Assembly (NCBI GenBank): GCA_003024985.2
Contig: PXIH01S0001735.1
Length of the DNA: 14,944 nt
DNA from: Euperipatoides rowelli
Taxonomy: Eukaryota > Onychophora > Udeonychophora > Euonychophora > Peripatopsidae
Reading direction: 5' to 3' (one strand)
Shown here: one piece after another, positions 1 to 7,731 of the stretch
How the letters are laid out: each line of letters opens with the position of its first letter
How positions within the stretch are numbered: position 1 is the stretch's first letter
Notes under the pieces: generated by a model
Database searches by the model: none
Told to the model about the DNA's origin: nothing
What the model saw: the letters and a program-made list of their open reading frames with translations, nothing else
Program-made: the position numbers and the translations under genes

Positions 1-33
1 GTTACGCCAAATTTGTTTCTAAATGTCAGCTAT

Positions 34-48
34 AAAAAAAAAAAAAAA
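34..48. repeat. poly(A) run
   Basis: This is an uninterrupted run of 15 A just outside the first copy of the flanking direct repeat. It may be a relic of a retroposon tail or simple homopolymer expansion. Nothing next to it identifies a parent element. Confidence 0.8.
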
Positions 49-55
49 GCTAGTT

Positions 56-208
56 TATCTTACTTTTTCCATTACTGTTTCTCTGTCGTTGGAGATATAA
101 TTTTTTTGGTTTTGATTTCTGAAATCTGCATTATATTTTGATTTTAAAAATATATAAGTTTATTCCTAAATGTTTTATAATATTTGTATTACGCTACCTG
201 AAAGTCAA
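56..208. repeat. Left copy of ~136/153-bp direct repeat flanking a LINE
   Basis: This 153-bp segment reappears at 2004-2139. By eye there are seven substitutions over the 136 aligned bases (about 95% identity), plus a 17-base stretch present only here, around 145-161. Both copies start at TATCTTAC and end at CTGAAAGTCAA, and the similarity stops abruptly on both sides. The sequence between them (209-2003) holds a minus-strand reverse transcriptase. The simplest reading is an unusually long target-site duplication made when the LINE inserted. Alternatives are a pre-existing tandem repeat or an LTR-like terminal repeat. No ORF lies in the repeat. Confidence 0.85.
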
Positions 209-2003
209 TAAAAATAAATAAAAAGAACCTTTATTGATATAATGAACAATACAAACTTATATGTATAAATACATACAGTATATATCTATAAATACAGTTA
301 AAAAATAATCAAAAACAATACATACATTACAANTAAAATATTCTAAACATTATTCCAACCACATGTACAGTATATATTTTCACATAAATAGCAGCAAGAT
401 ATGCTCTAGTCATTTTTAAAAAATTAGATCTCAATGTTATGTTCCTAATATTTTTAGGTATACCATTAAACACTACAGATGCATTAATAACAGGAGATCT
501 ATCAGTAGATTTCAAACGAGTTCTATCCANAACAACATGACTACCATTTCTATTATATATAAAACAAATACTAGAACTAATCTTACACAAAACAAAGTAC
601 CTACCAGATCTGACATCAAAAATAAATTTACACTTTTTAAAATTATATCTAACCCAAACAGAATCGATACTCAGAATACTCAATCTGTCCAAATAATTCA
701 AAGAATTACTACCCATCATTAAGAAAATAATCTGTCTAGTACAACACTTTTGTACTTTCTCCAAAGTATCATACTGTGAAATAGGAGACCAGGACAACGA
801 AGCATAATCAAGAATAGGCATAATGTAAGTAGTAAACATTTTCACAAGAACTTTATGATTAATACCCAAAATACAGTGCTTAACAATATACCAAGCACTC
901 CTACTTTTAACAACAACTGAATCAGTATATTCATCAAATTTTAATCTATGGTCAATGACCAAACCAAGAAATCTCGAAGTAGTCAACATAGAAATGCTCG
1001 ATCCACAAATATCATAAAGTGACAAATCATCATCAATTACAGAACATCTAGATAATCTAATGTGCAAGATTTTGAAGAATTAATCTTCAGCGCATTAACC
1101 AAAGACCATTCTCCCACTAGATCAAGATCAGATTGAAACATAGCACAATCAAAATCACTTTTTATTTCCAAACCACAAGTAGTATCATCACAAAACTGTA
1201 AGATACTAACATTATTAACACACTTTGGTAAATCATTAACATATACATTATATAACATAGGACTTTTAACTCCACCCTGTACCACCCCAGAATAAATTGG
1301 TAAAGAATCAGAAACAATATCTCTATTGTTAAAAGAACGAACATACATAAATCTAGCTCTAAAATCATTATAAATCAGTTCAACAATATCTAAATCAATA
1401 TTCATCCCAATTAATTTTTCTCTAAGCAAATTATAATCAACACTACCAAAAGCATCAGTATAATCTATAGAAACAATATAACATTTATTGTTCTTAGAAT
1501 CCAAAGCCAAATATGGCTCATGAATTAAAATCATCAAGAGCAATTCACAGCTACGATTTTTAGCATAGCCAAATTGTTCCCTAGAAATACCACCATTATC
1601 ATTAATCTGAAAGGCCAATCTAGATATAAGAAATTTATCAAAAATCTTTGCAATATTAGAATTAAAAGAAAAATGATATTGGTCTATTTTTTGAGCAGAC
1701 ACATGCATTAGTAAAACACCAATTAAAAAAAAACTACAATAAAGCAAGCAATAAATCTTTTGCATTTTATAGTACGGTATGTTTTTTTTTAATATTAAAA
1801 AGCTGAAAATAAAACCTAATTTCTTCAAAATTAATTCAAAAGTTTCGAAAATAATAAATTTGAAACTATTTTGATGATTATTATTTCAAATAATAATTGT
1901 TTAAATTGCACAATGGTAGTAATGTAATTAAATTTGTTTATTTTAAATAAACTCTATTGTACTTTTTTTCTCATTCTATTTTTTTTATGTTTTATATAAT
2001 GTA
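209..2003 (-). mobile_element. 5'-truncated Jockey/CR1-type LINE insertion
   Basis: This 1795-bp segment lies between the direct repeats. On the minus strand it holds reverse transcriptase fingers, palm and thumb plus the C-terminal region of a non-LTR retrotransposon. No endonuclease domain is present, so it is 5'-truncated, as LINE copies usually are. The 3' end lies at the left: an AATAAA on the minus strand (complement of 230-235) is followed by a T-rich, ATTT-like tail at 209-225. The 1830-2003 stretch upstream of the coding part is AT-rich with no recognised coding, and may be an inverted or unrelated piece captured at insertion. Placing it among the Jockey/CR1-like clades rests on motif style only. 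Confidence 0.75.
327..1828 (-). pseudogene. Non-LTR retrotransposon reverse transcriptase, one frameshift
   Basis: This encodes an RNA-directed DNA polymerase for LINE mobilisation. The upstream reading frame (1037-1828, minus, 263 codons) shows the fingers motif around residues 46-70 (QKIDQY...KIFDKFLISRL), then QFGYAKNRS (85-93) and palm motif A IDYTDAF with Asp122. Motif B-like GVVQGGVKSPMLYNVYVNDLP spans 181-201, and the catalytic FCDD spans 212-215 (Asp214, Asp215). The usual alanine of Y/FADD is cysteine here and the GVPQG proline is valine. The second frame (327-1067, 246 codons) continues with FLGLVIDHRLKFDEY and the thumb/C-terminal pattern up to a stop near 327. The frames meet at a run of four T at 1070-1073, so one lost base explains the break. 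The first ~35 residues of the upstream frame do not resemble the family and the true 5' part is missing. No RNase H motif is seen. Confidence 0.85.
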
Positions 2004-2139
2004 TATCTTACATTTTCCATTACTGTTTCTCTGTTGTTGGAGATAGAATTTTTTAGGTTTTGATTTTTGAAATCTGCATTAAATTCTGATTTATTCCTAA
2101 ATGTTTTATAATATTTGTATTACGCTACCTGAAAGTCAA
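2004..2139. repeat. Right copy of ~136/153-bp direct repeat flanking a LINE
   Basis: This is the partner of 56-208, 136 bp long, lacking 17 bases that are present in the left copy. It ends immediately before a MITE-like element, so the LINE appears to have entered close to that element's left border. About 5% divergence between copies would fit insertion long enough ago for substitutions to build up, if both copies were identical at insertion. Confidence 0.85.
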
Positions 2140-2140
2140 A

Positions 2141-2390
2141 ATTATTACATGAGCGGGTGCATATCGTAAAATTTATGTCTTGACGTCTTTTTACATTTAA
2201 TTCTAAAAAATAACTATAAAATTGGCATGTGCATGGTAAAAACCTACCAATATTGTAGTGGTGACTTAGTTTTAGGAATAGAAGGCAGAGATAAATCCAC
2301 AAGACCATACACATACACATTTTATAAAAAATTAAATTTGTCATAAAATTTACGATAGCGCACTTGCTCGGGGGTTAATGAATAACTCAA
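2141..2390. mobile_element. MITE-like element with ~30-bp inverted repeats
   Basis: The left end reads GAGCGGGTGCATATCG followed by TAAAATTTATG (2151-2177). The reverse complement of the right end reads GAGCAAGTGCGCTATCG followed by TAAATTTTATG (2343-2369). The imperfect inverted repeats enclose about 165 bases with no coding. Outside them both ends carry a TTATT-like stretch, the right one reading GAGTTATTCATTAAC on the minus strand, so the true termini may lie near 2141 and 2390. A short TTA (2145-2147, 2375-2377) or TCAA (2136-2139, 2385-2388) could be the target duplication; neither is decisive. The superfamily is unassigned: the outer stretch recalls the ends of the Tc1/mariner element next door, while a TTA duplication would suggest PIF/Harbinger. 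Confidence 0.5.
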
Positions 2391-2562
2391 TTCGATATCT
2401 GTTTAATATATTATTTTTTAAAAATATTTTGAATGTAAGATTTTTTTTATTAATTCTCAGAGAGTTGACCATAAACGGCCAGATACTGAATATTATGAAA
2501 CCCAGTCAAATAAGCAAAATACCGAATACTAACCGAATATTTGTTTCATTCCTAATATAGAT

Positions 2563-2665
2563 GGTTATTCATAAATCCCTCCAGGGTTTCAGAATTCAAT
2601 AGTGCAATAACAAAAGAAGACACAGCAGAAAGTCATATCAGTAGGCAGAGTATCTCTCCAAGTTT
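2563..2665 (+). repeat. Left terminal inverted repeat of Tc1/mariner-type element
   Basis: It begins near GTTATTCATAAATCCCTCC and ends CTCTCCAAGTTTT. It matches the reverse complement of 4548-4650 at roughly 80% by eye, including the shared block AAGAAGACACAGCAGAAA. The outer tip AGTTATTCATAACT, as read from the right end, is itself nearly palindromic. The repeat would bind the transposase. Confidence 0.8.
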
Positions 2666-3034
2666 TCATTTGTAATTTAGTCACCATGCTGTATTGCAAA
2701 TTTTACCACTAGGGGCAGGCATGATGAAATGTAGCATTCACTGGTGAGAAGACAACTTGTTGCATTTTAGAATTTGTTATGTGACTCAGTTGTGATGGTT
2801 CAATGGAGATTTCATAACAAATATAAATGGAAGAACCTACAGACATAACAATTTGTGCATGGTACACCAAATTTAAGCAGACTGGTTGCCTGTGCAATGC
2901 TAAATGAACAGGGTGGCCGGGACTGTCTGCTGCGAGGGTCCAGTTTGTGCGAGAAACATTTGTCAGGAAACCTCAGAAGTCAACAAATCGTGCGAGCCAG
3001 GAATTGCAGATGTTGAAGCCAACAATCTGGCATA

Positions 3035-3042
3035 TTCTACAC
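3035..3042. repeat. 8-bp target-site duplication, left copy
   Basis: TTCTACAC precedes the hAT terminus and is repeated exactly at 4147-4154. Eight bases is the hAT hallmark length, and the sequence fits the nTnnnnAn preference. Removing one copy and the insert brings the transposase blocks TIWHILH and HKHLCV together. Confidence 0.93.
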
Positions 3043-4146
3043 CAGGGATGGGCTTGCCGGGAAATTAAAAAAAAAAAGATATGTCATTTTCTGACTTAAA
3101 TAATAAGAAATGAAAATAAATTTAAAAATAATTGTTTGTTTTTATTAAGAAACACAATCATTCAAAACTATTGGCCAAGCACAATATAAACTGCTACCCG
3201 GTACGGGATTCTGGAATATGAAATAATCCAAATTTTTTAATGTGATCAATTTTAAATTTACGCAATTTAAATATATATATATATATATTCATTAGCTTAA
3301 ATTCAAACATTCTACTTTGGAAAATGTAATGTTTTTATGCAATAAAAATATTTAAACTGTTAATTAAATCTTTATTTTTTCACTACTGTGTTTACAGTAG
3401 GCTATTTGAGTTATATTTATTAGAAAAATAGTTCAATTAACACTGAATGGGTACCGCCATCTTTCCTGTTGTCTTGATTACAGAATAGTACTAAACACCA
3501 TGACATCACTGGCTTTCAATTAAACCTTTTACTTCAATGGTTATTGATATTCTCATAGTAGTTCAAGATCATTGTGAGATATTTTAATCATTAATTAATT
3601 ATTCTTTATTAAATTTGATTTTTTTTTGTTTAATAATAAACAAAAAGAAATCATGAAGCAAAAAATAAAATTCGTTCAATTATTCATGTATAAGAAAAAA
3701 GAGATCTGAAGCAACACTTTGTTGAGGGTGAAGATCTCACTTCTTTAAGTAAATAAATTAATAAATAAAAATTATTTACTTATTAACAAGTTTATTGGTA
3801 TGGCACACTTTTTTCCACTCAAAACATTGGAGGAATGTAATCCAAACCCAACAATTTTATTACATTATATAATCTACAATACCAAGTCTATTAAAATTTA
3901 AGAAGCACTTATGATAAAATGGATAAATAATAATAAAATTTTCCCAGATATCACTGTCAAAATAGCCAAAAAATTGATATATTAAGGAATATAATAGTAT
4001 AGTAGATTAAAAATATTGAAAACTGCCAAAAAAATCTGTCACCCCCCCCCCCTTTCTCTTCATTCCCAACTATTTTTCAAATGAGCTCACAACTTCATAC
4101 TTTTTTCCAAATGAGCTCCTGGGCAAAAAAAGATTGCCTACCGCTG
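3043..4146. mobile_element. Non-autonomous hAT element, 1104 bp
   Basis: The left end is CAGGGATGGGCTTGCC. The reverse complement of the right end is CAGCGGTAGGCAATC. The tips match at 8 of the first 11 bases and resemble the CAGnGGTnGGC tips of hAT elements. A perfect 8-bp target duplication flanks it, and it sits inside a transposase gene, which fixes both borders. I see no transposase reading frame: the inside is AT-rich with an (AT)n run at 3269-3289 and a C11 run at 4042-4052. Near the right end CAAATGAGCTC occurs twice (4078-4088 and 4108-4118), a plausible subterminal transposase-binding motif. It is probably an internally deleted derivative that needs a hAT transposase from elsewhere. 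Confidence 0.9.
3269..3289. repeat. (AT)n microsatellite
   Basis: This is a perfect alternating AT run of about 20 bases inside the hAT element. Confidence 0.9.
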
Positions 4147-4154
4147 TTCTACAC
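4147..4154. repeat. 8-bp target-site duplication, right copy
   Basis: TTCTACAC is identical to 3035-3042 and marks the right border of the hAT insertion. Confidence 0.93.
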
Positions 4155-4547
4155 AAACATCTTTGTGTTAACTATACTAAGTTCAACTATTGCAGGCACT
4201 GACTGAGCCCTCAGGATCACAATCTTCATTTCCAGTTCTGCGAGGAGGTCCAACAGAGGGAGACAAGTTTGCTGAGAATCTGGTTTCTAGTGATGCGACC
4301 ACATTTCATGTATGTGCCAAGGTGAATCGTCACAACCTATGCATTTTGGGGCATGGAAAAGCATTATGTAATGGTGGAACACATCCGTGATTCCCTATAA
4401 TGAATGTANTTTTTTTTTTTTTGTTTCCTCTTACAAAGTCTATGGGCCGGCCTTGTTCTCATGATGATTCTCCTCTTCTTCCATGAGCTCAAGGTCACCT
4501 GACCTAAATCCAAAGGTTGACATATGGAGCCCCTGTAAGGTATGACC

Positions 4548-4650
4548 AAAACTTGGAGAGATTCTCTACCTACACAGCTTTTCTGCTGTGTCTTCTTTCA
4601 TTAGTGTGCTATTGAGTTCCGAAACCCTTGAGGGAGTTATGAATAACTCT
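4548..4650 (-). repeat. Right terminal inverted repeat of Tc1/mariner-type element
   Basis: This is the partner of 2563-2665. It starts inward with AAAACTTGGAGAG and ends at TTATGAATAACTC. Here the transposase remnant runs almost directly into the repeat, so the normal 3' coding end has been deleted as well. Confidence 0.8.
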
Positions 4651-4876
4651 GCACACTATATACACATAGGATATAAAACAAAAAAACAACAATAGCAGTA
4701 AATTGGTAAGGGTGTGCATATTTATGTTTATAAATTACATTTCCACGCGTAAAGTTATATATTTTTTTTTAATTATTAGACTACAAATTTATAATTTTTT
4801 TCAACAGTAACTGAATACATTTTTAAATATTTTTCATTTTATATAATAAAAATAATAACATTTAATTATGATTGGA
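4651..4876. other. AT-rich spacer, no feature seen
   Basis: This lies between the Tc1/mariner element and the tandem duplication. It has short A and T runs and no coding, inverted repeat or recognisable element. Confidence 0.6.
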
Positions 4877-5470
4877 TATAAGGGTAATATTTTTCTTAAT
4901 ATTTACTTTTCATGTGCCAAATTTTTAAAAGCTCATGTTTTTAAATGACGTGGGAGTAGGGGTTAGTAAATTATAGTCTTTAATTTTCATCACATAAAAG
5001 TTGGAAAAAGTATGAATTTTTGAGAGGTATGAGATAGGGGTAAAATGTATTAAATTAGCCACTTCAAAGTTGGTGAAATATGTGGGTGAGGTGGAGCACA
5101 ATCAGTAAGTATAGTTTATCATTGTGGAATTAGAGCAAGTTTAATGAATTGGTGAAATAAATTATTATTGTTAGAAAAAAAAAAAAGTTAACAAGGGTTA
5201 AACTGTTGGGAAAGGAAATAAATTAAAGGCACATTACCATCATGTACAGTATATGTTTGGGGGGGGGGGATATCACAAAATAAATATTTTAATGATCCTG
5301 AAAGATTCTATTCTCAGATACCTCTATGTTTAGAAATTACTTATATATCATTGGCTCAATATTTTCCTCCTTGTTTATTTTTTTCTAGGAATGTATTAAA
5401 AAAATACATAAGTTGTTACAAATGAACTATAAATAGAATAGTAAATTTATTACTTGAAAAGTCAGCCAGG
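4877..5470. repeat. Tandem duplication, first copy (594 bp)
   Basis: The unit starts TATAAGGGTAATATTTTTC and ends GAAAAGTCAGCCAGG, and is repeated directly at 5471-6085. About a dozen to fifteen substitutions plus a few small indels separate the copies (roughly 97-98% identity by eye). There is no ORF of note, no terminal inverted repeat and no recognised transposon motif. A G11 run lies at 5259-5269. The unit looks like a local segmental duplication rather than two independent insertions, because the copies abut exactly. Confidence 0.95.
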
Positions 5471-6085
5471 TATAAGGGTAATATTTTTCTTAATATTTAC
5501 TTTTCATGTGCCAAATTTTTAAAAGCTCATGTTTTTAAATGACATGGGAGTAGGGGTTAGTAAATTATAGTCTTTAATTTTAATCACATAAAAGTTGGAA
5601 AAAGTATGAATTTTTGAGAGGTATGATATAGGGGTAAAAGAAATTAAATTAGCCACTTCAAAGTTGGTGAAATATGTGGGAGAGGTGGAGCACAATCAGT
5701 AAGTATAGTTTATCTTTGTGGAATTAGAGCAAGTTTAATGAATTGGTGAAATAAATTATTATTAATGTTAGAAAAAAAAAAAACGTTAACAAGGGTTAAA
5801 CTGTTGGGAAAGGAAATAAATTAAAATCACATTACCATCATGTACATTATATATTTGGGGGGGGGGGGAGGGAGGGATATCACAAAATAAATATTTTAAT
5901 GATCCTGAAAGATTCTATTCTCAGATACCTCTATGTTTAGAAATTACTTATATATCAGTTTATCATTGGCTCAATATTTTCCTCCTTGTTTATTTTTTTC
6001 TAGGAATGTTTTAAAAAAATACATAAGTTGTTACAAATGAACTATAAATAGAATAGTAAATTTATTACTTGAAAAGTCAGCCAGG
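5471..6085. repeat. Tandem duplication, second copy (615 bp)
   Basis: This is the second copy of the unit at 4877. It is longer because of a 3-base insertion near 5762, a G-run expansion with added AGGGAGGG (5857-5876) and a ~8-base insertion near 5958. The unit boundary is followed directly by unrelated sequence at 6086. Confidence 0.95.
5857..5876 (+). other. Potential G-quadruplex run
   Basis: Twelve G are followed by A-GGG-A-GGG, which supplies four or more runs of at least three G. The matching place in the first copy has only a plain G run. This fits the general G-quadruplex sequence rule; folding is inferred. Confidence 0.6.
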
Positions 6086-6216
6086 CCTCCAAGATCCAGA
6101 ATATTCAAATGAAAGTTAAAAATGACTAAACTGTAAGCATTTTGAAAGCCAAATATACAGTAAATGCTTGCAGAAATCTTATTATTTTGATTTATAGATA
6201 TATTCCTTTAATTTTG

Positions 6217-6224
6217 ATCTAAAA
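6217..6224. repeat. 8-bp target-site duplication of hAT MITE, left
   Basis: ATCTAAAA pairs with ATCTAAAT at 6526-6533 with one mismatch, consistent with an older insertion. Confidence 0.75.
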
Positions 6225-6525
6225 CAGGGGCTCTTCAAACTTTGAGTGTGTGGACCCTATTGGCAATGCATGCTAACACATTCAAGGACCTTCATTCCTC
6301 CACATTTAAATTATTTTTATATCGACTTAATATTCATATGAAATAATTTACTTAAAATGTTTTAATTGCCAGCTTGGATTTAAATCCATTTCTTGATTAA
6401 TTCTTATGTCTTTAATTATAATTATTTATCATATTATCTCATAAAGCATTTATGATCTTGTGGGCCTCTCTGGCTAGACTTGTGGATCCCAAAAGTCTAG
6501 AGACCAAATATTTTGATAATCACTG
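6225..6525. mobile_element. hAT-type MITE, 301 bp
   Basis: The left tip is CAGGGGCTCTTCAAACTTTG. The reverse complement of the right tip is CAGTGATTATCAAAATATTT. Both resemble the CAGnGGTTCTCAAACTT type of hAT end. Flanking octamers are ATCTAAAA (6217-6224) and ATCTAAAT (6526-6533), 7 of 8 identical and fitting nTnnnnAn. No coding is present. It is a short non-autonomous element of a different hAT family from the one at 3043, with ends resembling Charlie-like elements. Confidence 0.85.
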
Positions 6526-6533
6526 ATCTAAAT
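6526..6533. repeat. 8-bp target-site duplication of hAT MITE, right
   Basis: ATCTAAAT is the right partner of 6217-6224. Confidence 0.75.
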
Positions 6534-7124
6534 GATTGAAAAACAATCTGATTCACAAAGAAATTATAAACAAAAGAAATAATAATAAATTCACTCTTTT
6601 AATGTTGATAAAAGAAAGTGCATGTATACACCGGTATTAATAATCAATAGGCCTGCCTATATGTTAATTTTAGTTTCTTAAAAATAAAATAAAAACATTT
6701 TTTTTTTCCATTCAATACTATAAAAAATAATGCCCACTTGATTTACTGTACATCATAGTTGATGCTACAATTACAGTAAATATTGTGATAAAATACATAT
6801 ACAATTCTATTCAAACTTCTTAGGACTACCTTCATCCCTTCATTTGTAAAATTCTGGATTTCTTAAATTTAGGAAAATATATGTATTATTTAATTGAGAT
6901 TCATTAAAAAATGTTATTTTCCAATCCTATTTATTTTTATTTTATAAAAATAAGAAGAAAAAGAACCCAGGACGAAATATTGTAGATTTTTTTTAGCAAA
7001 GAAGTAAACAATCTGCAATACACTGAACTTTGCACAAACTCTTTTGTATTTTTCAAAAGTTTAACTAGAGCATCATTAGATAATTATTAATTTTCCTTGA
7101 TAAAAATGAACAATATATTATACA

Positions 7125-7145
7125 TCACACACAGACACACACACA
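7125..7145. repeat. (CA)n microsatellite
   Basis: This is an alternating CA tract with one G interruption, followed by a run of A. Confidence 0.85.
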
Positions 7146-7410
7146 AAAAAAATACTGGATTATGTCTTATAATAAGCATTTTCTCAAATTTATTTTCCCC
7201 CCCCCCCATCATTTTGTTATATTTTGATCATTTTTTTTATAAAACTGAAAGTATGAAATTCTGTGGTGGTTTGTTTAGTTATGTATCAAACTGTAATAAA
7301 TATTTTACAAAATGTCAACTATTTTTAAAACAATTGTTAGTGTTTAGCTTGTAATGATTGGAGGTGAGGTTATCGAACCCTGGGCTTTCCTGATCACTCA
7401 TTCCCATTTC

Positions 7411-7460
7411 CTCCCTTCAACACTCAAGTTTATTAGCCTGAAGTGAGATGGTGAAGGGAG
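7411..7460. repeat. Short inverted repeat (hairpin)
   Basis: CTCCCTTCAACA (7411-7422) pairs with TGGTGAAGGGAG (7449-7460) at 11 of 12 positions. CTCA/TGAG can form an inner stem. It lies in a locally GC-richer island and its function is unknown. Confidence 0.6.
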
Positions 7461-7731
7461 TTAATTTACAAAAACTAGCTTATTACACAATTTTAATATA
7501 ATTTTGTATATCTCATAATATATGTATGATATCTTCATAAAACTAAATGTTTTAACAAAATTACATATTTTACTTCAGGACATGACTACATGAGAAATTC
7601 ATTGAAAGTAGTGTCAAANCATTCAAGAAAGAACTAGTTAATTTGAACAGTTTATGATTGGGAATGACTTAATCTATGTTCACAAGAAAAGAGCTGATCA
7701 TCCTCATATTACCATTAGCGAAATATGAATA

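Larger units (their letters stand above)
2731..4542 (+). pseudogene. Tc1/mariner-type transposase remnant, split by a hAT insertion
   Basis: This was a cut-and-paste transposase, now heavily mutated. At 2731 the frame gives AFTGEKTTCCILEFVM, the usual N-terminal block of the family; the start codon is not intact. After a frameshift and stops, 2844-3042 gives CAWYTKFKQTGCLCNAK, then the linker TGWPGLSAARVQFVRETF and the helix-turn-helix block RKPQKSTNRASQELQM...TIWHILH. The hAT element then intervenes. From 4147 the protein resumes with LHKHLCV and, after a frameshift, QLLQALTEP. It continues with NLVSSDATTFHVCAKVNRHN (4280-4340), which carries the first catalytic Asp region. Further blocks are VEHIRDS (4373-4393, another frame), KVYGPALF (4435-4458) and RSPDLNP (4492-4512). 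The segment that normally holds the second catalytic Asp (a QDGAPPH-like motif), between KVYGP and RSPDL, is deleted to ~33 bases. The family is recognised from memory, not by a search. Confidence 0.82.
2563..4650 (+). mobile_element. Degenerate Tc1/mariner-type DNA transposon, interrupted by a hAT element
   Basis: The element is defined by ~100-bp terminal inverted repeats (2563-2665 and 4548-4650) around a plus-strand transposase remnant with a DUF4817/helix-turn-helix N-terminus and a DDE-type C-terminus. Without the nested 1104-bp hAT element and its duplicated 8 bp it is about 976 bp, shorter than I would expect for a full-length member. The loss is mainly a deletion in the catalytic domain. 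A flanking TA duplication is not obvious, so the outer borders are good to a few bases only. The element is defective. Confidence 0.8.
6534..7731. other. Unassigned AT-rich stretch
   Basis: No convincing gene is seen. The stretch includes a (CA)n tract at 7125-7145, a C11 run at 7197-7207 and a less AT-rich island at about 7355-7460 with an inverted repeat. The 85-codon open stretch at 7097-7354 crosses the (CA)n and poly(C) tracts and looks like chance. Confidence 0.6.

Noticed and set aside
537-722. Plus-strand 61-codon open stretch
   Set aside because: It lies opposite the minus-strand reverse transcriptase; low-complexity Thr/Ile/Asn composition; a shadow frame.
1162-1368. Minus-strand 68-codon open stretch
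   Set aside because: It overlaps the reverse transcriptase palm in another frame; no start context or motif.
56-2139. LTR retrotransposon bounded by LTRs
   Set aside because: The enclosed reverse transcriptase is of the non-LTR type (SGVVQGG..SPMLYNVYVNDLP), without protease, integrase or RNase H, and the repeats lack TG...CA ends.
2120-2344. 74-codon minus-strand open stretch
   Set aside because: It spans the MITE and the end of the direct repeat; no family resemblance.
2709-2897. 62-codon minus-strand open stretch
   Set aside because: It is antisense to the transposase N-terminal remnant, whose plus-strand motifs are clear.
5100-5400. Splice-like signals (CAGTAAGTAT near 5104; pyrimidine tract and TAG near 5387) suggesting an intron
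   Set aside because: No open exon on either side, and the same words recur in the second copy of a noncoding duplication.
7097-7354. 85-codon plus-strand open stretch as a secreted protein
   Set aside because: It crosses CA and C homopolymer tracts, begins in AT-rich DNA and has no motif; hydrophobicity follows from T-rich codons.
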